This document shows, in pieces, positions 51,128 to 60,435 of a stretch of DNA of 64,000 nt (positions are counted from its first letter, which is position 1; each line of letters starts with the position of its first letter). Source of the stretch: Tenacibaculum maritimum NCIMB 2154 (GTDB lineage: Bacteria > Bacteroidota > Bacteroidia > Flavobacteriales > Flavobacteriaceae). Both the position numbers and the translations under genes were made by a program. The DNA is taken from positions 372,001 through 436,000 of the forward strand of contig NZ_LT634361.1 in NCBI RefSeq assembly GCF_900119795.1. Reading direction: 5' to 3'. The notes beneath the pieces are model-generated. The model was not told the DNA's origin, did not search any database, and saw only the letters and a list, made by a program, of their open reading frames with translations.

Positions 51128-54100
51128 ATGAAAAAAGTTATTACAGCATTCAGCTTATTGTTTGTTTGCTCGGTATTTGCACAAGAAATACTTTACGAAG
51201 GATTTGAAAGTAACGTGTTTCCTCCAAAAGGATGGGTGCAAAAAGTACCTAAAACGGGAGGATGGAAGGAGCCTCGTTGGGAATGGCAGAATTGGAATCA
51301 GAAGCATGGAAAGGGAACTTGTCTTTATGATGGACCTCTGTCGGATAAAGTTGATGCTTGGTTGCTAACCAAGGGAGTTTCTTTGAAGAAGGGGAAGACC
51401 TATGAATACAGCTTCTGGATGAAAAAAGGGTCGTATTATGCTGACCCAATAGAATTTACCTTTGCTATGGGGAAGAAGCAAGATGAAAATGACTTGGATG
51501 TGAAGTTGTTAGAGGAAGTGTTTGATCCGGTTACACAAGGAACATTTGATTTGGGTGAGTATGAGTTAAGAAAAGGAGAACTTACTGTTCAAGATGATGG
51601 CGACTACTACTTTGGTTTTAAAGTAGCAAGTGCTTCGGATCTATTTATTGATGAGATAAAAATTCAAGAAAAAATTCCTTGTTTGGTGCCAGATGGAACG
51701 AAGATGGAAATTTTATATACCGATGGTGTTAAAATTAGCTGGAATAAAAATAATGGTTCAAAGAAATACTATTATAAAGTAGTTGCAATTGATGATGATT
51801 TTAATGGGAATGCTATTGCCGAAGGGGAAGTGATAGAAAATGAAGTTGAAATTAGAGGATTGGTTTCAAATACAAGTTATAAGGTTTATGTAAAATCAGA
51901 GTGTAATGGAGCTTATGGCTATTATTCGAATGAATATGCTTTTGAAACGCTTTGTGAAGCAATTGATAGTATTAATGAAGATTTTGATGCATCAGATTTG
52001 ACTAACACAATACCTGATTGTTGGAGTAAGATATTGGATGGAGATGATTTGAGTAAAGATTCTGATGTGAAAGGAGGTTGGTTGACTGGGCAAACGGATT
52101 TGATTAAAGAAGGAGGAGCTGATGAGAATGTTATCTTAGTAACTCCTAAGTTATCAAATATAAATACGAATAATTACCGAGTTAGATTTAGGGCTATAAA
52201 AAAGAGTAGAAGTGCGAATCCAGGGATTTTAAGAATAGGAACGGTATCAAATGCTTTTAAAGGCAGTTCTTTTTTGCAGATGGGAAATGATATTATTGTG
52301 GAGAGTCACTCACAAGATAAGGAGTATAAAATTGATTTTATAGGGACGAGTGCTAAAAACTTTATAGCTATAAAAAATGCTTCTGAAAGTGGAATAACTG
52401 TTTCAATTGAGGAATTTCGTTGGGAGCCTATTCCAAATGAACCTTCATGTGTTGAGGTTACGGAACCAGGTATTAGAATTGGAGAAAATAAAATGGTTCT
52501 TCAGTCGTTGACCCCTGATTTTGCTTGGAGAAAGAATATTGACGCTACAGGATATAAAATCCGTATAGGTTCTCTTGTAAAAGGAAATGATATTTACGAA
52601 AAAGATTTAGGAAATACGAGTGCTTATAGTTTGCCTGAAGCTATTTTGGAATATGATACTACGTATTATGTATCTATAGTCCCGTATAACGAAAAAGGAG
52701 ATGCTAAGAATTGTGAATCTTTAGAAATAAAAACAATAACGAATCCAAATTTTGGAGGAGGTGATTTGAATACCATTTATGGAGGGTATTATTTTGCTAA
52801 TTCTACAGAAGGGGCTAACGAATCGCCTATACAGCCTGCTTATGAATGGATTGATCCTATTCAAGAGAATCATGAAGAGGTGAAAAACTGGGACCAAATA
52901 GATGATTTTTACAAGTATAGGTATTTTAAAATACCTTCTTTAGGTTTTGATTTTCCATTTTATAATGATACTTATAATAAGAGTGAAGTGTTCGTGAATT
53001 CTAATGGGTCGATACATTTTGGAGAAGGATCATTGATTGATGGAGATCAGGAAATCCCGAAGGTAGATGCGCATAATAATTTTATAGCTGCTTGTATGTG
53101 GCAATACATTTTTTCAGCAGAAACAAAAGTTTATTATAAATCGTATGAGAATAAGTTCGTAGTAACTTGGTATAAGATGGTAAATAGAAGAGAGCAAAAA
53201 GAGCAGGTTACTTTTCAATTGATTTTGAAGAGAAATGGGGATGCCATTGTACAAATTAATAATGAGATAAGTGAATTGCATGTAAGAGAACCTTATGGGG
53301 TTTATCAGAGGGCGTTAATTGGAGTTGAAAATAATGAAGGAACGAAAGGGGTACTTTATAGAAAAATAAACCCTTATGGAAAAATTAACCCTTATGGTGT
53401 GAGAAATGTAGTAGGGCCTATTTTAGAGAACCAGCCTTTAGCTGTTGTTTTTTCTAAAAGCAATAAGAAGCAAGTGTATTTAGAACTGGAACGATCTCTT
53501 CATGGAAAAGTGGCAGGTATTGATCAATTGATAACTAGTGGGTTTTATAATTTGGGAAGCGTGGTGCAGTTAGTACCGGTTCCAGATGAAGGGTATTATT
53601 TTGTGGGCTGGAAGGGAGATGCTAGTGGGAATGATAGTCCTTTGAATGTAGAAATGAATGAGGATAAAGTTATTTCAGCACTTTTTAGTAAAAAGAAATA
53701 TAGGTTAACAACCAATATTATTGAAGGAGGTAGTATTGTTTCTAATGTTGCTCCTGTAAACGGAACTTATGAGCATGGTATATCTCTTGAGTTAACAGCA
53801 GTTCCAGATGAAGGGTATTATTTTGTGGGCTGGGGAGATGATGCTAGTGGAAGTAATAATCCTTTGAATGTAGCAATGGATAGAGATAAAGTTATTTCAG
53901 CGCTTTTTAGTAAAAAGCAATATGTCTTAACGATGAATCTAATGGGAAATGGAGCTGTAACAGCAGATGTAGCTCCTGTAAACGGAACGTATGCTTATGG
54001 AACAGTGGTAAGGCTAACGGCAACTCCTGATAAAGATTGGGTTTTTGATGGTTGGAATGAAGATTCGTCTAAATTAGAGGAAACAATTGTAATAATGATG

Positions 54101-54388
54101 GATGAAGATAAAACTATATCTGCTAAGTTTATAGCTGCTGTGGCAGGAATTGAAGACGAAATATTATTGAGTAAGATACAGGTGTACCCTAATCCTGTAG
54201 AAGATTTTGTTAAAATTCAAACAGAAGAGTCTTTAAGAGATGTTAGGATATACAATGTTCTAGGGAAAGAGCTGTTAAGGCTAAAAGCAAAGAATGTTGA
54301 TTTTAGTAGTTTGCCTAAAGGAATTTACTTTTTGGTTATAAGAACAAAAGATCATAAGAAACTAGTCAAGAAAATAATAAAGAAATAG
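51128..54388 (+). CDS. T9SS-secreted multidomain surface protein with InlB-type repeats
   Basis: This protein of 1086 residues has a signal peptide (LLFVCSVFAQ). Residues 20-175 and 280-435 resemble cleaved-adhesin/choice-of-anchor-J domains (YEGFESNVFPPKGWVQKV; WLTGQTDLI). Residues 185-275 and 445-545 look like fibronectin type III. Residues 550-780 hold a domain with FFNDTY-like LGFDFPFYNDTYNKSEVFVN. Residues 795-1015 are three InlB B-type repeats (VPDEGYYFVGWKGDASG, VPDEGYYFVGWGDDASG, TPDKDWVFDGWNEDSS). The last 70 residues are a T9SS type A sorting domain (VYPNPVEDFVKI, GIYFLVI). It is probably a surface adhesin; substrate unknown. Confidence 0.9.
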   Translation: MKKVITAFSLLFVCSVFAQEILYEGFESNVFPPKGWVQKVPKTGGWKEPRWEWQNWNQKHGKGTCLYDGPLSDKVDAWLLTKGVSLKKGKTYEYSFWMKKGSYYADPIEFTFAMGKKQDENDLDVKLLEEVFDPVTQGTFDLGEYELRKGELTVQDDGDYYFGFKVASASDLFIDEIKIQEKIPCLVPDGTKMEILYTDGVKISWNKNNGSKKYYYKVVAIDDDFNGNAIAEGEVIENEVEIRGLVSNTSYKVYVKSECNGAYGYYSNEYAFETLCEAIDSINEDFDASDLTNTIPDCWSKILDGDDLSKDSDVKGGWLTGQTDLIKEGGADENVILVTPKLSNINTNNYRVRFRAIKKSRSANPGILRIGTVSNAFKGSSFLQMGNDIIVESHSQDKEYKIDFIGTSAKNFIAIKNASESGITVSIEEFRWEPIPNEPSCVEVTEPGIRIGENKMVLQSLTPDFAWRKNIDATGYKIRIGSLVKGNDIYEKDLGNTSAYSLPEAILEYDTTYYVSIVPYNEKGDAKNCESLEIKTITNPNFGGGDLNTIYGGYYFANSTEGANESPIQPAYEWIDPIQENHEEVKNWDQIDDFYKYRYFKIPSLGFDFPFYNDTYNKSEVFVNSNGSIHFGEGSLIDGDQEIPKVDAHNNFIAACMWQYIFSAETKVYYKSYENKFVVTWYKMVNRREQKEQVTFQLILKRNGDAIVQINNEISELHVREPYGVYQRALIGVENNEGTKGVLYRKINPYGKINPYGVRNVVGPILENQPLAVVFSKSNKKQVYLELERSLHGKVAGIDQLITSGFYNLGSVVQLVPVPDEGYYFVGWKGDASGNDSPLNVEMNEDKVISALFSKKKYRLTTNIIEGGSIVSNVAPVNGTYEHGISLELTAVPDEGYYFVGWGDDASGSNNPLNVAMDRDKVISALFSKKQYVLTMNLMGNGAVTADVAPVNGTYAYGTVVRLTATPDKDWVFDGWNEDSSKLEETIVIMMDEDKTISAKFIAAVAGIEDEILLSKIQVYPNPVEDFVKIQTEESLRDVRIYNVLGKELLRLKAKNVDFSSLPKGIYFLVIRTKDHKKLVKKIIKK
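53579..53931 (+). repeat. Tandem InlB-type repeat units with near-identical DNA
   Basis: A 33-nt segment coding for VPDEGYYFVGW is identical at 53579-53611 and 53801-53833, a 222-nt (74-codon) period. The downstream parts of each unit (coding DKVISALFSKK) also match nearly base for base, which points to recent duplication or conversion. The third unit is more diverged. Confidence 0.85.
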
Positions 54389-54412
54389 TTTTTTAGAAAG
54401 GCTTAGTTTTAA

Positions 54413-54446
54413 GAGGGGAATAATTCATTATTTCCCTTTTTTTTGT
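54413..54446 (+). terminator. Intrinsic terminator of the adhesin-like gene
   Basis: GGGGAATAAT and ATTATTTCCC pair with one bulge, followed by nine T. Confidence 0.7.
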
Positions 54447-54470
54447 AAAATTGCTGCTTAATATAATAAT

Positions 54471-55445
54471 ATGGACTTAAAAATAAAAGAGTTGCTGTTG
54501 GTATTCTTAATTGTAGTTACTGGGTGTCAAGAGAACCGAGTGAATTATATAAAACTTACTGGAGGGGTTTTTGGTACTAGCTATATTGTAAATTATAAAG
54601 GAAAGCAAAATTATAAGGTGCAAATAGATAGCTTGTTTGATGAATTTAACGCATCATTGTCAACATATATTCCTACTTCTGCTATTTCTAAAATTAATAA
54701 AAAAGACTCCTTGGTAGTTGTAGATGCTTATTTTGAAGAAATAATGAGTAAGTCTAAGCGAATTTTTAAAGAAACAGATGGGTATTTTGATCCTACTGTT
54801 GGTGATTTAGTAAATGCATGGGGGTTTGGTCCTGAAAAAGCAAAAAGAGATTTAGATAGCGCTCAGGTAGCTGGTTTAATGCAGTCAGTTGGTTTTGATA
54901 AAGTAGCTCTTGTGAATAGAAAGATTCGAAAAGAGGCAGCGGCTGTTTATTTAGATTTTAATTCTATAGCTAAAGGATACGGGGTGGACGTAGTAGGTAG
55001 GTTTTTGGAAGGTAAAGGAGTAGAAAATTATTTGATAGAAATAGGAGGAGAAATTAGAACGAGAGGAGATAACAAAAAAAGGGAGAAGTGGACGATAGGT
55101 GTTGATAATCCTAATACAGATGGTACTAGGTCTATTACTGATTTTATAAAATTGTCTGACGAATCTATGGCTAGTTCAGGTAATTATAGGAAGTTTAGGG
55201 TGAGTAAAGAAGGAAAGAAGTATGTGCATACGGTAAATCCTAAAACAGGTTTTGCAGAAGAAAATGATTTATTGAGTGCTACAGTATATGGAGCAATAGA
55301 TTGTGCTGATCTTGATGCTTATGCAACTGCTTTCATGGCAATGGGATTTGAAAAAACAAAAGCTTTTCTAGAAAAGAATCCTGATATAAAAGCAATTCTA
55401 GTGTATATTAATAAGGAAGGAGTTGTGACTAGGTTTAAGTGCTAG
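54471..55445 (+). CDS. apbE: FAD:protein FMN transferase ApbE
   Basis: This protein of 324 residues has a lipoprotein signal (LIVVTGCQEN). ApbE motifs are GGVFGTSYIVNYKGK, FDPTVGDLVNAWGFGP, YLDFNSIAKGYGVDVVGRFL, YLIEIGGEIRTRG and KYVHTVNPKTGFA. It attaches FMN to Thr residues of flavoproteins such as the Na+-NQR subunits, in the periplasm. Its end overlaps the convergent methyltransferase gene by 11 nt. Confidence 0.93.
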   Translation: MDLKIKELLLVFLIVVTGCQENRVNYIKLTGGVFGTSYIVNYKGKQNYKVQIDSLFDEFNASLSTYIPTSAISKINKKDSLVVVDAYFEEIMSKSKRIFKETDGYFDPTVGDLVNAWGFGPEKAKRDLDSAQVAGLMQSVGFDKVALVNRKIRKEAAAVYLDFNSIAKGYGVDVVGRFLEGKGVENYLIEIGGEIRTRGDNKKREKWTIGVDNPNTDGTRSITDFIKLSDESMASSGNYRKFRVSKEGKKYVHTVNPKTGFAEENDLLSATVYGAIDCADLDAYATAFMAMGFEKTKAFLEKNPDIKAILVYINKEGVVTRFKC

Positions 55446-56208
55446 CGGGTTTGTAGCAAACAGGCAAAATTTCACCTTTCATTAAAGCAAATCGCTCTAG
55501 TTTTTCTGGAGTGATTTTTTTTGTATAATTGATTTCATCTACTCTAAAGCCTATGGAGCGAAGCTTTTTGAAGTAGTCGTACCCATAAACACGAACATGG
55601 TCATATTGTCCAAATACTTTGGTTCGTTCTTTGGGGTCAGTAATGCTATTGTCTTCAAAAGTTTTGGCCCTGCTTAAGTCCTGAGGAATCTGAAATATTC
55701 CCATTCCTTTAGGTTTTAAAACCCGATACAATTCTTGCATTGCTTTTGTATCGTCTGGAATATGTTCTAATACATGATTGCAAAAAATAACATCAAAAGA
55801 ATTGTCAGGAAAAGGAAGATTGCAAATGTCTGCTTTTACATCTGCAATAGGAGAGTGTAAATCTGCCGTAGTATAATCAATGTTTTTTAAGTCTTTAAAC
55901 CGATCTAAAAAACATTGTTCAGGAGCCATGTGGAGCACTTTTTTTTGAGCAGAAAAAAAATCGGTTTCTTCCTGTAGAAACAGCCACATTAAACGATGTC
56001 TTTCAAGTGAGAGGGTGCTGGGAGATAATGCGTTTTCTCTCTGGTTTCCATATCCATATGGTAAAAGTTTTTTGAAACTTTTACCATCTATTGGATCGGT
56101 GAAATTATCCCCTTTTAAATACCAAGAAATAATAGGGCGAACAAAATAGCTAGCCTTAATTAAAATAGGGCGAGGTATGGTATTTAATATGGTTTTAAAT
56201 ATTTTCAA
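55435..56208 (-). CDS. Class I SAM-dependent methyltransferase
   Basis: This protein of 257 residues has a Methyltransf_11-type core: VLHMAPEQCFLDRFKDL (a SAM-binding-loop variant lacking GxGxG), DYTTADLHSPIADVKADICN, FPDNSFDVIFCNHVLEHIPD and MQELYRVLKPKGMGIFQIPQ. The substrate cannot be told. It lies 6 nt downstream of map on the same strand. Confidence 0.88.
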   Translation of the reverse strand: MKIFKTILNTIPRPILIKASYFVRPIISWYLKGDNFTDPIDGKSFKKLLPYGYGNQRENALSPSTLSLERHRLMWLFLQEETDFFSAQKKVLHMAPEQCFLDRFKDLKNIDYTTADLHSPIADVKADICNLPFPDNSFDVIFCNHVLEHIPDDTKAMQELYRVLKPKGMGIFQIPQDLSRAKTFEDNSITDPKERTKVFGQYDHVRVYGYDYFKKLRSIGFRVDEINYTKKITPEKLERFALMKGEILPVCYKPAST

Positions 56209-56214
56209 ATTCGT

Positions 56215-57021
56215 TTATTTAGCGCGGAATTCATCCTCTTCGTTACTTTCAATACCTAATGCTTCATACACATATTTAAATGTAGAGAGTAATTCAGGTT
56301 TTCCGTTAACAATTGCAACGTCGTGTTCAAAGTGAGCAGAGGGTTTTCCATCTTTTGTTAAGATTGTCCAACCATCACTTAATTGATTGATTCGATGAGT
56401 ACCTAGGTTAATCATAGGCTCTATAGCAACAACCATTCCTTCAATGAATTTTTTTCCACGCCCCTTCTTTCCGTAATTAGGCATTTCTGGATCTTCATGC
56501 ATGGTGCGTCCTAATCCATGACCAACAAGTTCCCTAACTACTCCATAACCGTGCTTTTCAGTGTAGTTTTGTATGGCAGCACCAACATCTCCAACACGAT
56601 TTCCTACTTTAAATTGGCGGATTCCTTCATATAAACTTTCTTTGGTTATTTGCAGTAATTTTTTAGTTTCTTCAGCAACTTCTCCTACTTCAAAAGTGTA
56701 AGCATGGTCTCCATAAAAACCATTTTTGATAGCTCCACAGTCAATAGAAATAATATCACCATCCTTTAAAGGGGTGTTATTAGGGATTCCATGAACTACT
56801 TGGGCGTTTGGGCTCATGCATAATGTATTGGGGAAATCATATAATCCTAGAAAACCAGGAATTGCATCTTGAGATCTGATAAAATCTTCGGCAAGCTTGT
56901 CTAAGTATAAAGTGGTTACACCTGGTTTTACTTCCTTGGCAAGCATTCCTAATGTTTTAGAAACTATTAATGCGCTTTCTCGCATTAATGCTATTTCTTC
57001 TAGAGTTTTCGTTTTAATCAT
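56215..57021 (-). CDS. map: Methionine aminopeptidase type I
   Basis: This protein has 268 residues from ATG 57021 (MIKTKTLEEIALMRESALIV); an in-frame start 21 nt upstream is less typical. The metal ligands and signature are in VVHGIPNNTPL, ISIDCGAIKNGFYGDHAYTF, GHGLGRTMHEDPEMPNYG, VVAIEPMINLG and HFEHDVAI. It removes the initiator Met from new proteins. It leads a two-gene unit with the methyltransferase. Confidence 0.95.
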   Translation of the reverse strand: MIKTKTLEEIALMRESALIVSKTLGMLAKEVKPGVTTLYLDKLAEDFIRSQDAIPGFLGLYDFPNTLCMSPNAQVVHGIPNNTPLKDGDIISIDCGAIKNGFYGDHAYTFEVGEVAEETKKLLQITKESLYEGIRQFKVGNRVGDVGAAIQNYTEKHGYGVVRELVGHGLGRTMHEDPEMPNYGKKGRGKKFIEGMVVAIEPMINLGTHRINQLSDGWTILTKDGKPSAHFEHDVAIVNGKPELLSTFKYVYEALGIESNEEDEFRAK

Positions 57022-57050
57022 GTTAAAAAAATTGAAGCGCAAATTTACAT

Positions 57051-57581
57051 TTATTTTTGATAAGGGTGTTTATAAGGTATTCCTGAAACTATTTTTAAAA
57101 TATCTCCCTCTATGGTTCCATTTTCGTTAGCGTGCTCAACAAATCTTCCCAATTCTTTTCCTTCTTTATAAAAGATAAAGGTAGGAACATGTGTTATATT
57201 ATAGCCTTTTTCTAAGCCATTGGCTTGTTTTTTTCTGTTGACTGTAACTAGTTCTAATTTTTTGAAATCAAAATCACTTTCATCTAAAAGTTTGTAGAAG
57301 TTAGGAATTTCTCGTTGACTATCTCCGCACCAAGTTCCCATGAAACCTTTGATGGTAATCCCATTTAATTTTTGCTTCAGTTGAGTAACTGTTTCTGGAT
57401 CCGTTTGGTAATACTCGTAGTAGTCATTGAACCATTGGCTAGCAAAAGGTTCTTTTTTAAAGTCATTTCTAGTAGCTATTCCAACGAGATCCCCGTCTTG
57501 GTTTTTGATAGCTACTTTGTTTTTAGTGGCAACGCAAGAGGTAATTACTAAAGAAAGCAATAGGTAAAATACTTTTTTCAT
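57051..57581 (-). CDS. Thioredoxin-family lipoprotein with WCGD motif
   Basis: This protein of 176 residues has a lipoprotein signal (LVITSCVATK). Residues 70-165 are a thioredoxin fold with GFMGTWCGDSQREIPNFYKL at the active site and ITHVPTFIFYKEGKEL as the cis-Pro loop. The active site has a single Cys, as in the cytoplasmic protein at 24514. It is probably anchored in the periplasm. It follows gpmI by 10 nt. Confidence 0.88.
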   Translation of the reverse strand: MKKVFYLLLSLVITSCVATKNKVAIKNQDGDLVGIATRNDFKKEPFASQWFNDYYEYYQTDPETVTQLKQKLNGITIKGFMGTWCGDSQREIPNFYKLLDESDFDFKKLELVTVNRKKQANGLEKGYNITHVPTFIFYKEGKELGRFVEHANENGTIEGDILKIVSGIPYKHPYQK

Positions 57582-57591
57582 GATGTTATTT

Positions 57592-59109
57592 TTAAATAAG
57601 AGAATGCTGTGTCATTTCTTTTGGTTGTGGTATTCCTATTAATTTTAAAACAGTAGGAGCAATATCTCCTAAAATACCATTTTGGATAGCTGTAATCTCT
57701 TTGTCAATAAGGATCAAAGGAACCGGATTTGTGGTATGTGCTGTATGAGGCGTTCCATCAGGGTTCATCATGGTTTCGCAGTTTCCATGATCGGCAATGA
57801 GTAAGGTGGTATAATTGTGTTCTAAAGCAGTAGTAATAATTTCTTTGACGCAAATATCTACAGTTTCACAAGCTTTTATAGCGGCTTCAAAAACACCTGT
57901 ATGCCCAACCATATCCCCATTTGCAAAATTCAAACAAACAAAATCTACTTCTTCTTTCTTTAATTCAGGAATGATTGCATCTTTAATTTCATAAGCACTC
58001 ATTTCAGGTTTTAAGTCGTAAGTAGCAACTTTTGGAGATGGGCATAATAAACGCTTTTCTCCCCTAAAAGTTTCTTCTCTTCCTCCTGAAAAAAAGAAGG
58101 TTACGTGTGGGTATTTTTCTGTTTCTGCTATTCTGATTTGTTTTTTATGAGCAGTTTCGAGTACTTCACCTAAAGTATTCTTGATATTTTTAGAATCGTA
58201 CACTACATTGATGTTTTGAAATGTTTCATCGTAATTTGTCATAGTAACAAAGTACAATGGTAGTTTTTTCATGGTAAAATCAGGGAAATCTTTTTGACTT
58301 AGAGCACTCGTTAATTGGCGTCCTCTATCTGTTCTAAAGTTAAAGAAAATAACCACATCATCTTTTTCTATGGTAGCCTTAGGAGTGTTGTTTTTATCAA
58401 CCATAACGATGGGTTTGATAAATTCATCGGTGATATTTTCATCATAGCTTTTTGTAATACTTTCTTCTATATTAGAAGATTTTGTGCCTTTTCCATGAAC
58501 TAAGGCATTGTAAGCTAATTGTATGCGTTCCCATCTATGATCTCTATCCATGGCATAATACCTACCTGTAACTGTAGCTAGTTCTCCTGTGGTTTGTTGC
58601 ATGTGCTTTTGGATGTCATTGATGAAAAACTTACCTGATTTAGGGTCGCAATCTCGTCCATCTGTAAAAGCGTGTAAAAAGACGTCTCTTAGTTGGTAGT
58701 TTTTAGCAAGCGTAAGAAGTCCTTTTAAATGATTGCTGTGAGAGTGAATCCCTCCATCAGAAACCAAGCCTAAAAAGTGCACTTTTTTATGATTTTTTTG
58801 GGCGTAAGAAAAGGCATCTATTAACGTTTGTTCTTCTTTAAGGGTATTTTCTTTAACTGCTTTGTTTATTTTTGCTAAGTTTTGATATACAATTCGTCCC
58901 GCTCCTAAATTCATGTGCCCCACTTCAGAATTCCCCATTTGCCCTTTTGGAAGCCCAACGTGTTCCCCGTCAGTTCTTAATTCTGAATGAGGGTAAGTAT
59001 GGTATAAGGAATTTATAAAAGGAATTTTAGCATTGTATATAGCAGATACCTTAGGGTCTTGCGTGATCCCCCAGCCATCTAATATCATAAGAATTACTTT
59101 CTTGTTCAT
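57592..59109 (-). CDS. gpmI: 2,3-bisphosphoglycerate-independent phosphoglycerate mutase
   Basis: This Mn-dependent enzyme of 505 residues interconverts 3- and 2-phosphoglycerate in glycolysis. Signature parts are ILMILDGWGITQD, KGQMGNSEVGHMNLGAGRIV with the catalytic Ser, HAFTDGRDCDPKSG, VTGRYYAMDRDHRWERIQLA and IADHGNCETMMNPDGTPHTA. Length fits the family. It is followed by the thioredoxin-like lipoprotein gene. Confidence 0.97.
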   Translation of the reverse strand: MNKKVILMILDGWGITQDPKVSAIYNAKIPFINSLYHTYPHSELRTDGEHVGLPKGQMGNSEVGHMNLGAGRIVYQNLAKINKAVKENTLKEEQTLIDAFSYAQKNHKKVHFLGLVSDGGIHSHSNHLKGLLTLAKNYQLRDVFLHAFTDGRDCDPKSGKFFINDIQKHMQQTTGELATVTGRYYAMDRDHRWERIQLAYNALVHGKGTKSSNIEESITKSYDENITDEFIKPIVMVDKNNTPKATIEKDDVVIFFNFRTDRGRQLTSALSQKDFPDFTMKKLPLYFVTMTNYDETFQNINVVYDSKNIKNTLGEVLETAHKKQIRIAETEKYPHVTFFFSGGREETFRGEKRLLCPSPKVATYDLKPEMSAYEIKDAIIPELKKEEVDFVCLNFANGDMVGHTGVFEAAIKACETVDICVKEIITTALEHNYTTLLIADHGNCETMMNPDGTPHTAHTTNPVPLILIDKEITAIQNGILGDIAPTVLKLIGIPQPKEMTQHSLI

Positions 59110-59601
59110 ATAGAAAAAATTGAATTGTAAAAGTAAGAAAGATTTTAAGGATAGCTTATATAAATAGGTATATAATGTTATTCTGCGTTTTCAAAATCAA
59201 AATTCTTTTTTCTTTTGTTTATCTCAGTTGATGTTAATTTTTTTCAATTAGCTTAAAGAAGGAGAGGGAAGTTAGGGTAATTCGTTGTAGGGAGGAATGT
59301 TTGCATAAAAGAGTTTTCACTTGTTATTTTAATATTGAGTAATCTTCTTAGTGAAATTAGTTAATAATTGAATTTGCTTTTGAGATTTAAAAAATATTTC
59401 TTAATAGTGTACCAAGAAAAAGTAGCGATCAATATTGATGATATTAGTACTAAAAAATAGAGTAATTTTATTAGAAGTTGGTTGGGGTATGGTGCTAAAT
59501 CAGTTTTTAGTTATATTTGAAAGTAAAATTACAATATAAATATTCTAACCTTGGTGTTTTAAACTTTGTAGGATAGCAACGCTATTAATATGTAAAAAAA
59601 T
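59110..59601. other. Gene-poor stretch upstream of gpmI
   Basis: No intact gene is seen in these 492 bases. The part 59361-59510 holds a minus-strand coding remnant listed separately. No clear promoter motif is visible for gpmI or for the lipoprotein at 59602. Confidence 0.6.
59361..59510 (-). pseudogene. Remnant resembling the C-terminus of an acyltransferase 3 protein
   Basis: A minus-strand frame bounded by stops reads APYPNQLLIKLLYFLVLISS, then ILIATFSWYTIKKYFLNLKS, then KFNY. The long hydrophobic helix followed by SWY.IKKYFLNLKSKF is the usual end of acyltransferase 3 membrane proteins (SYY.IEKPFLKLKKKF). There is no start codon and the frame is closed by TAA upstream, so it would be a decayed gene fragment of 49 residues. 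Confidence 0.4.
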
Positions 59602-60183
59602 ATGTTTAAAAAAAGCTTATACTTTATCGGCTATTATGTGTTAATTTTTGTTATGATTAGCCATACTTCTTGTATTTCATTAGATCCCGAACCTTGCGAT
59701 ACTCCAATAGAAAGAACTATTGGATTAAATGGAGGGTTTTCTATTACTCCTTTAAAGGATAACTATAATATTGGAGATAAAATTAAACTTTTATTGGTTG
59801 TTGATAATGTTGCTAAATTGCAATTAGAAGATGGTGAATTCAAATTATATGAGAAAACAAATGAAGAAATGGCTAAAATTTATGGCGGCTTGGAAGATCA
59901 TCAGGATTTAGCACATTTAATAGCTAAATCCATAAATTTGATTGATGTAAGGTTTGGTGGCACTCATAGTTTTGGATACGTTCTGAGGTATGATTTTAAT
60001 CTAAAAAAATATATTTTAGAGCTAGAAATTACGTTAAAAACTAAAAGAGCCTATAGTTTAAGTGATTTTTCTTATACTCTCTTGTTAGGAAGAAAGTCAA
60101 ACAGAGCAGGATACGATTGTCATTATTATGAGCATAAAGTAGTTGTTAAATTAGATTCAATTATTTCTTTTAGAGTCGATTGA
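59602..60183 (+). CDS. Lipoprotein of unknown function
   Basis: This protein of 193 residues has a lipoprotein signal (MISHTSCISLD, Cys about residue 24). The mature protein is strand-rich (GGFSITPLKDNYNIGDKIKL, HSFGYVLRYDFNLKKYILEL) and looks like an Ig-like beta-sandwich. Two more Cys (EPCDTP and GYDCHYYEH) may pair. No family is recognised. It stands alone with a terminator about 135 nt downstream. Confidence 0.7.
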   Translation: MFKKSLYFIGYYVLIFVMISHTSCISLDPEPCDTPIERTIGLNGGFSITPLKDNYNIGDKIKLLLVVDNVAKLQLEDGEFKLYEKTNEEMAKIYGGLEDHQDLAHLIAKSINLIDVRFGGTHSFGYVLRYDFNLKKYILELEITLKTKRAYSLSDFSYTLLLGRKSNRAGYDCHYYEHKVVVKLDSIISFRVD

Positions 60184-60318
60184 TTGCGAGTTTTGTCTTT
60201 TTTGAATATACTGTGGCTTTAATTGATACATAAATAAAAATCCTTTGGAAGGAAAAGAAGTTGTCTGAAAAGAATTTTTGTCGAAAATTTTTCTATGATG
60301 CCGTACTTAAATAGTATG

Positions 60319-60357
60319 TAAAAACCATCATTTTGATTAAAAGAATGATGGTTTTTT
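60319..60357. terminator. Bidirectional intrinsic terminator
   Basis: AAAAACCATCATT (60320-60332) pairs with AATGATGGTTTTT (60344-60356) over an 11-nt loop; A and T runs flank it. It lies between the plus-strand lipoprotein gene and the convergent oxidoreductase gene. Confidence 0.85.
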
Positions 60358-60435
60358 AATGTATTAGAAAGATTAACTGAAAAAAATCAAACAGCCTCTT
60401 TTGTGTTTATGATTCTTTTCAGAATAGCATTAGTC

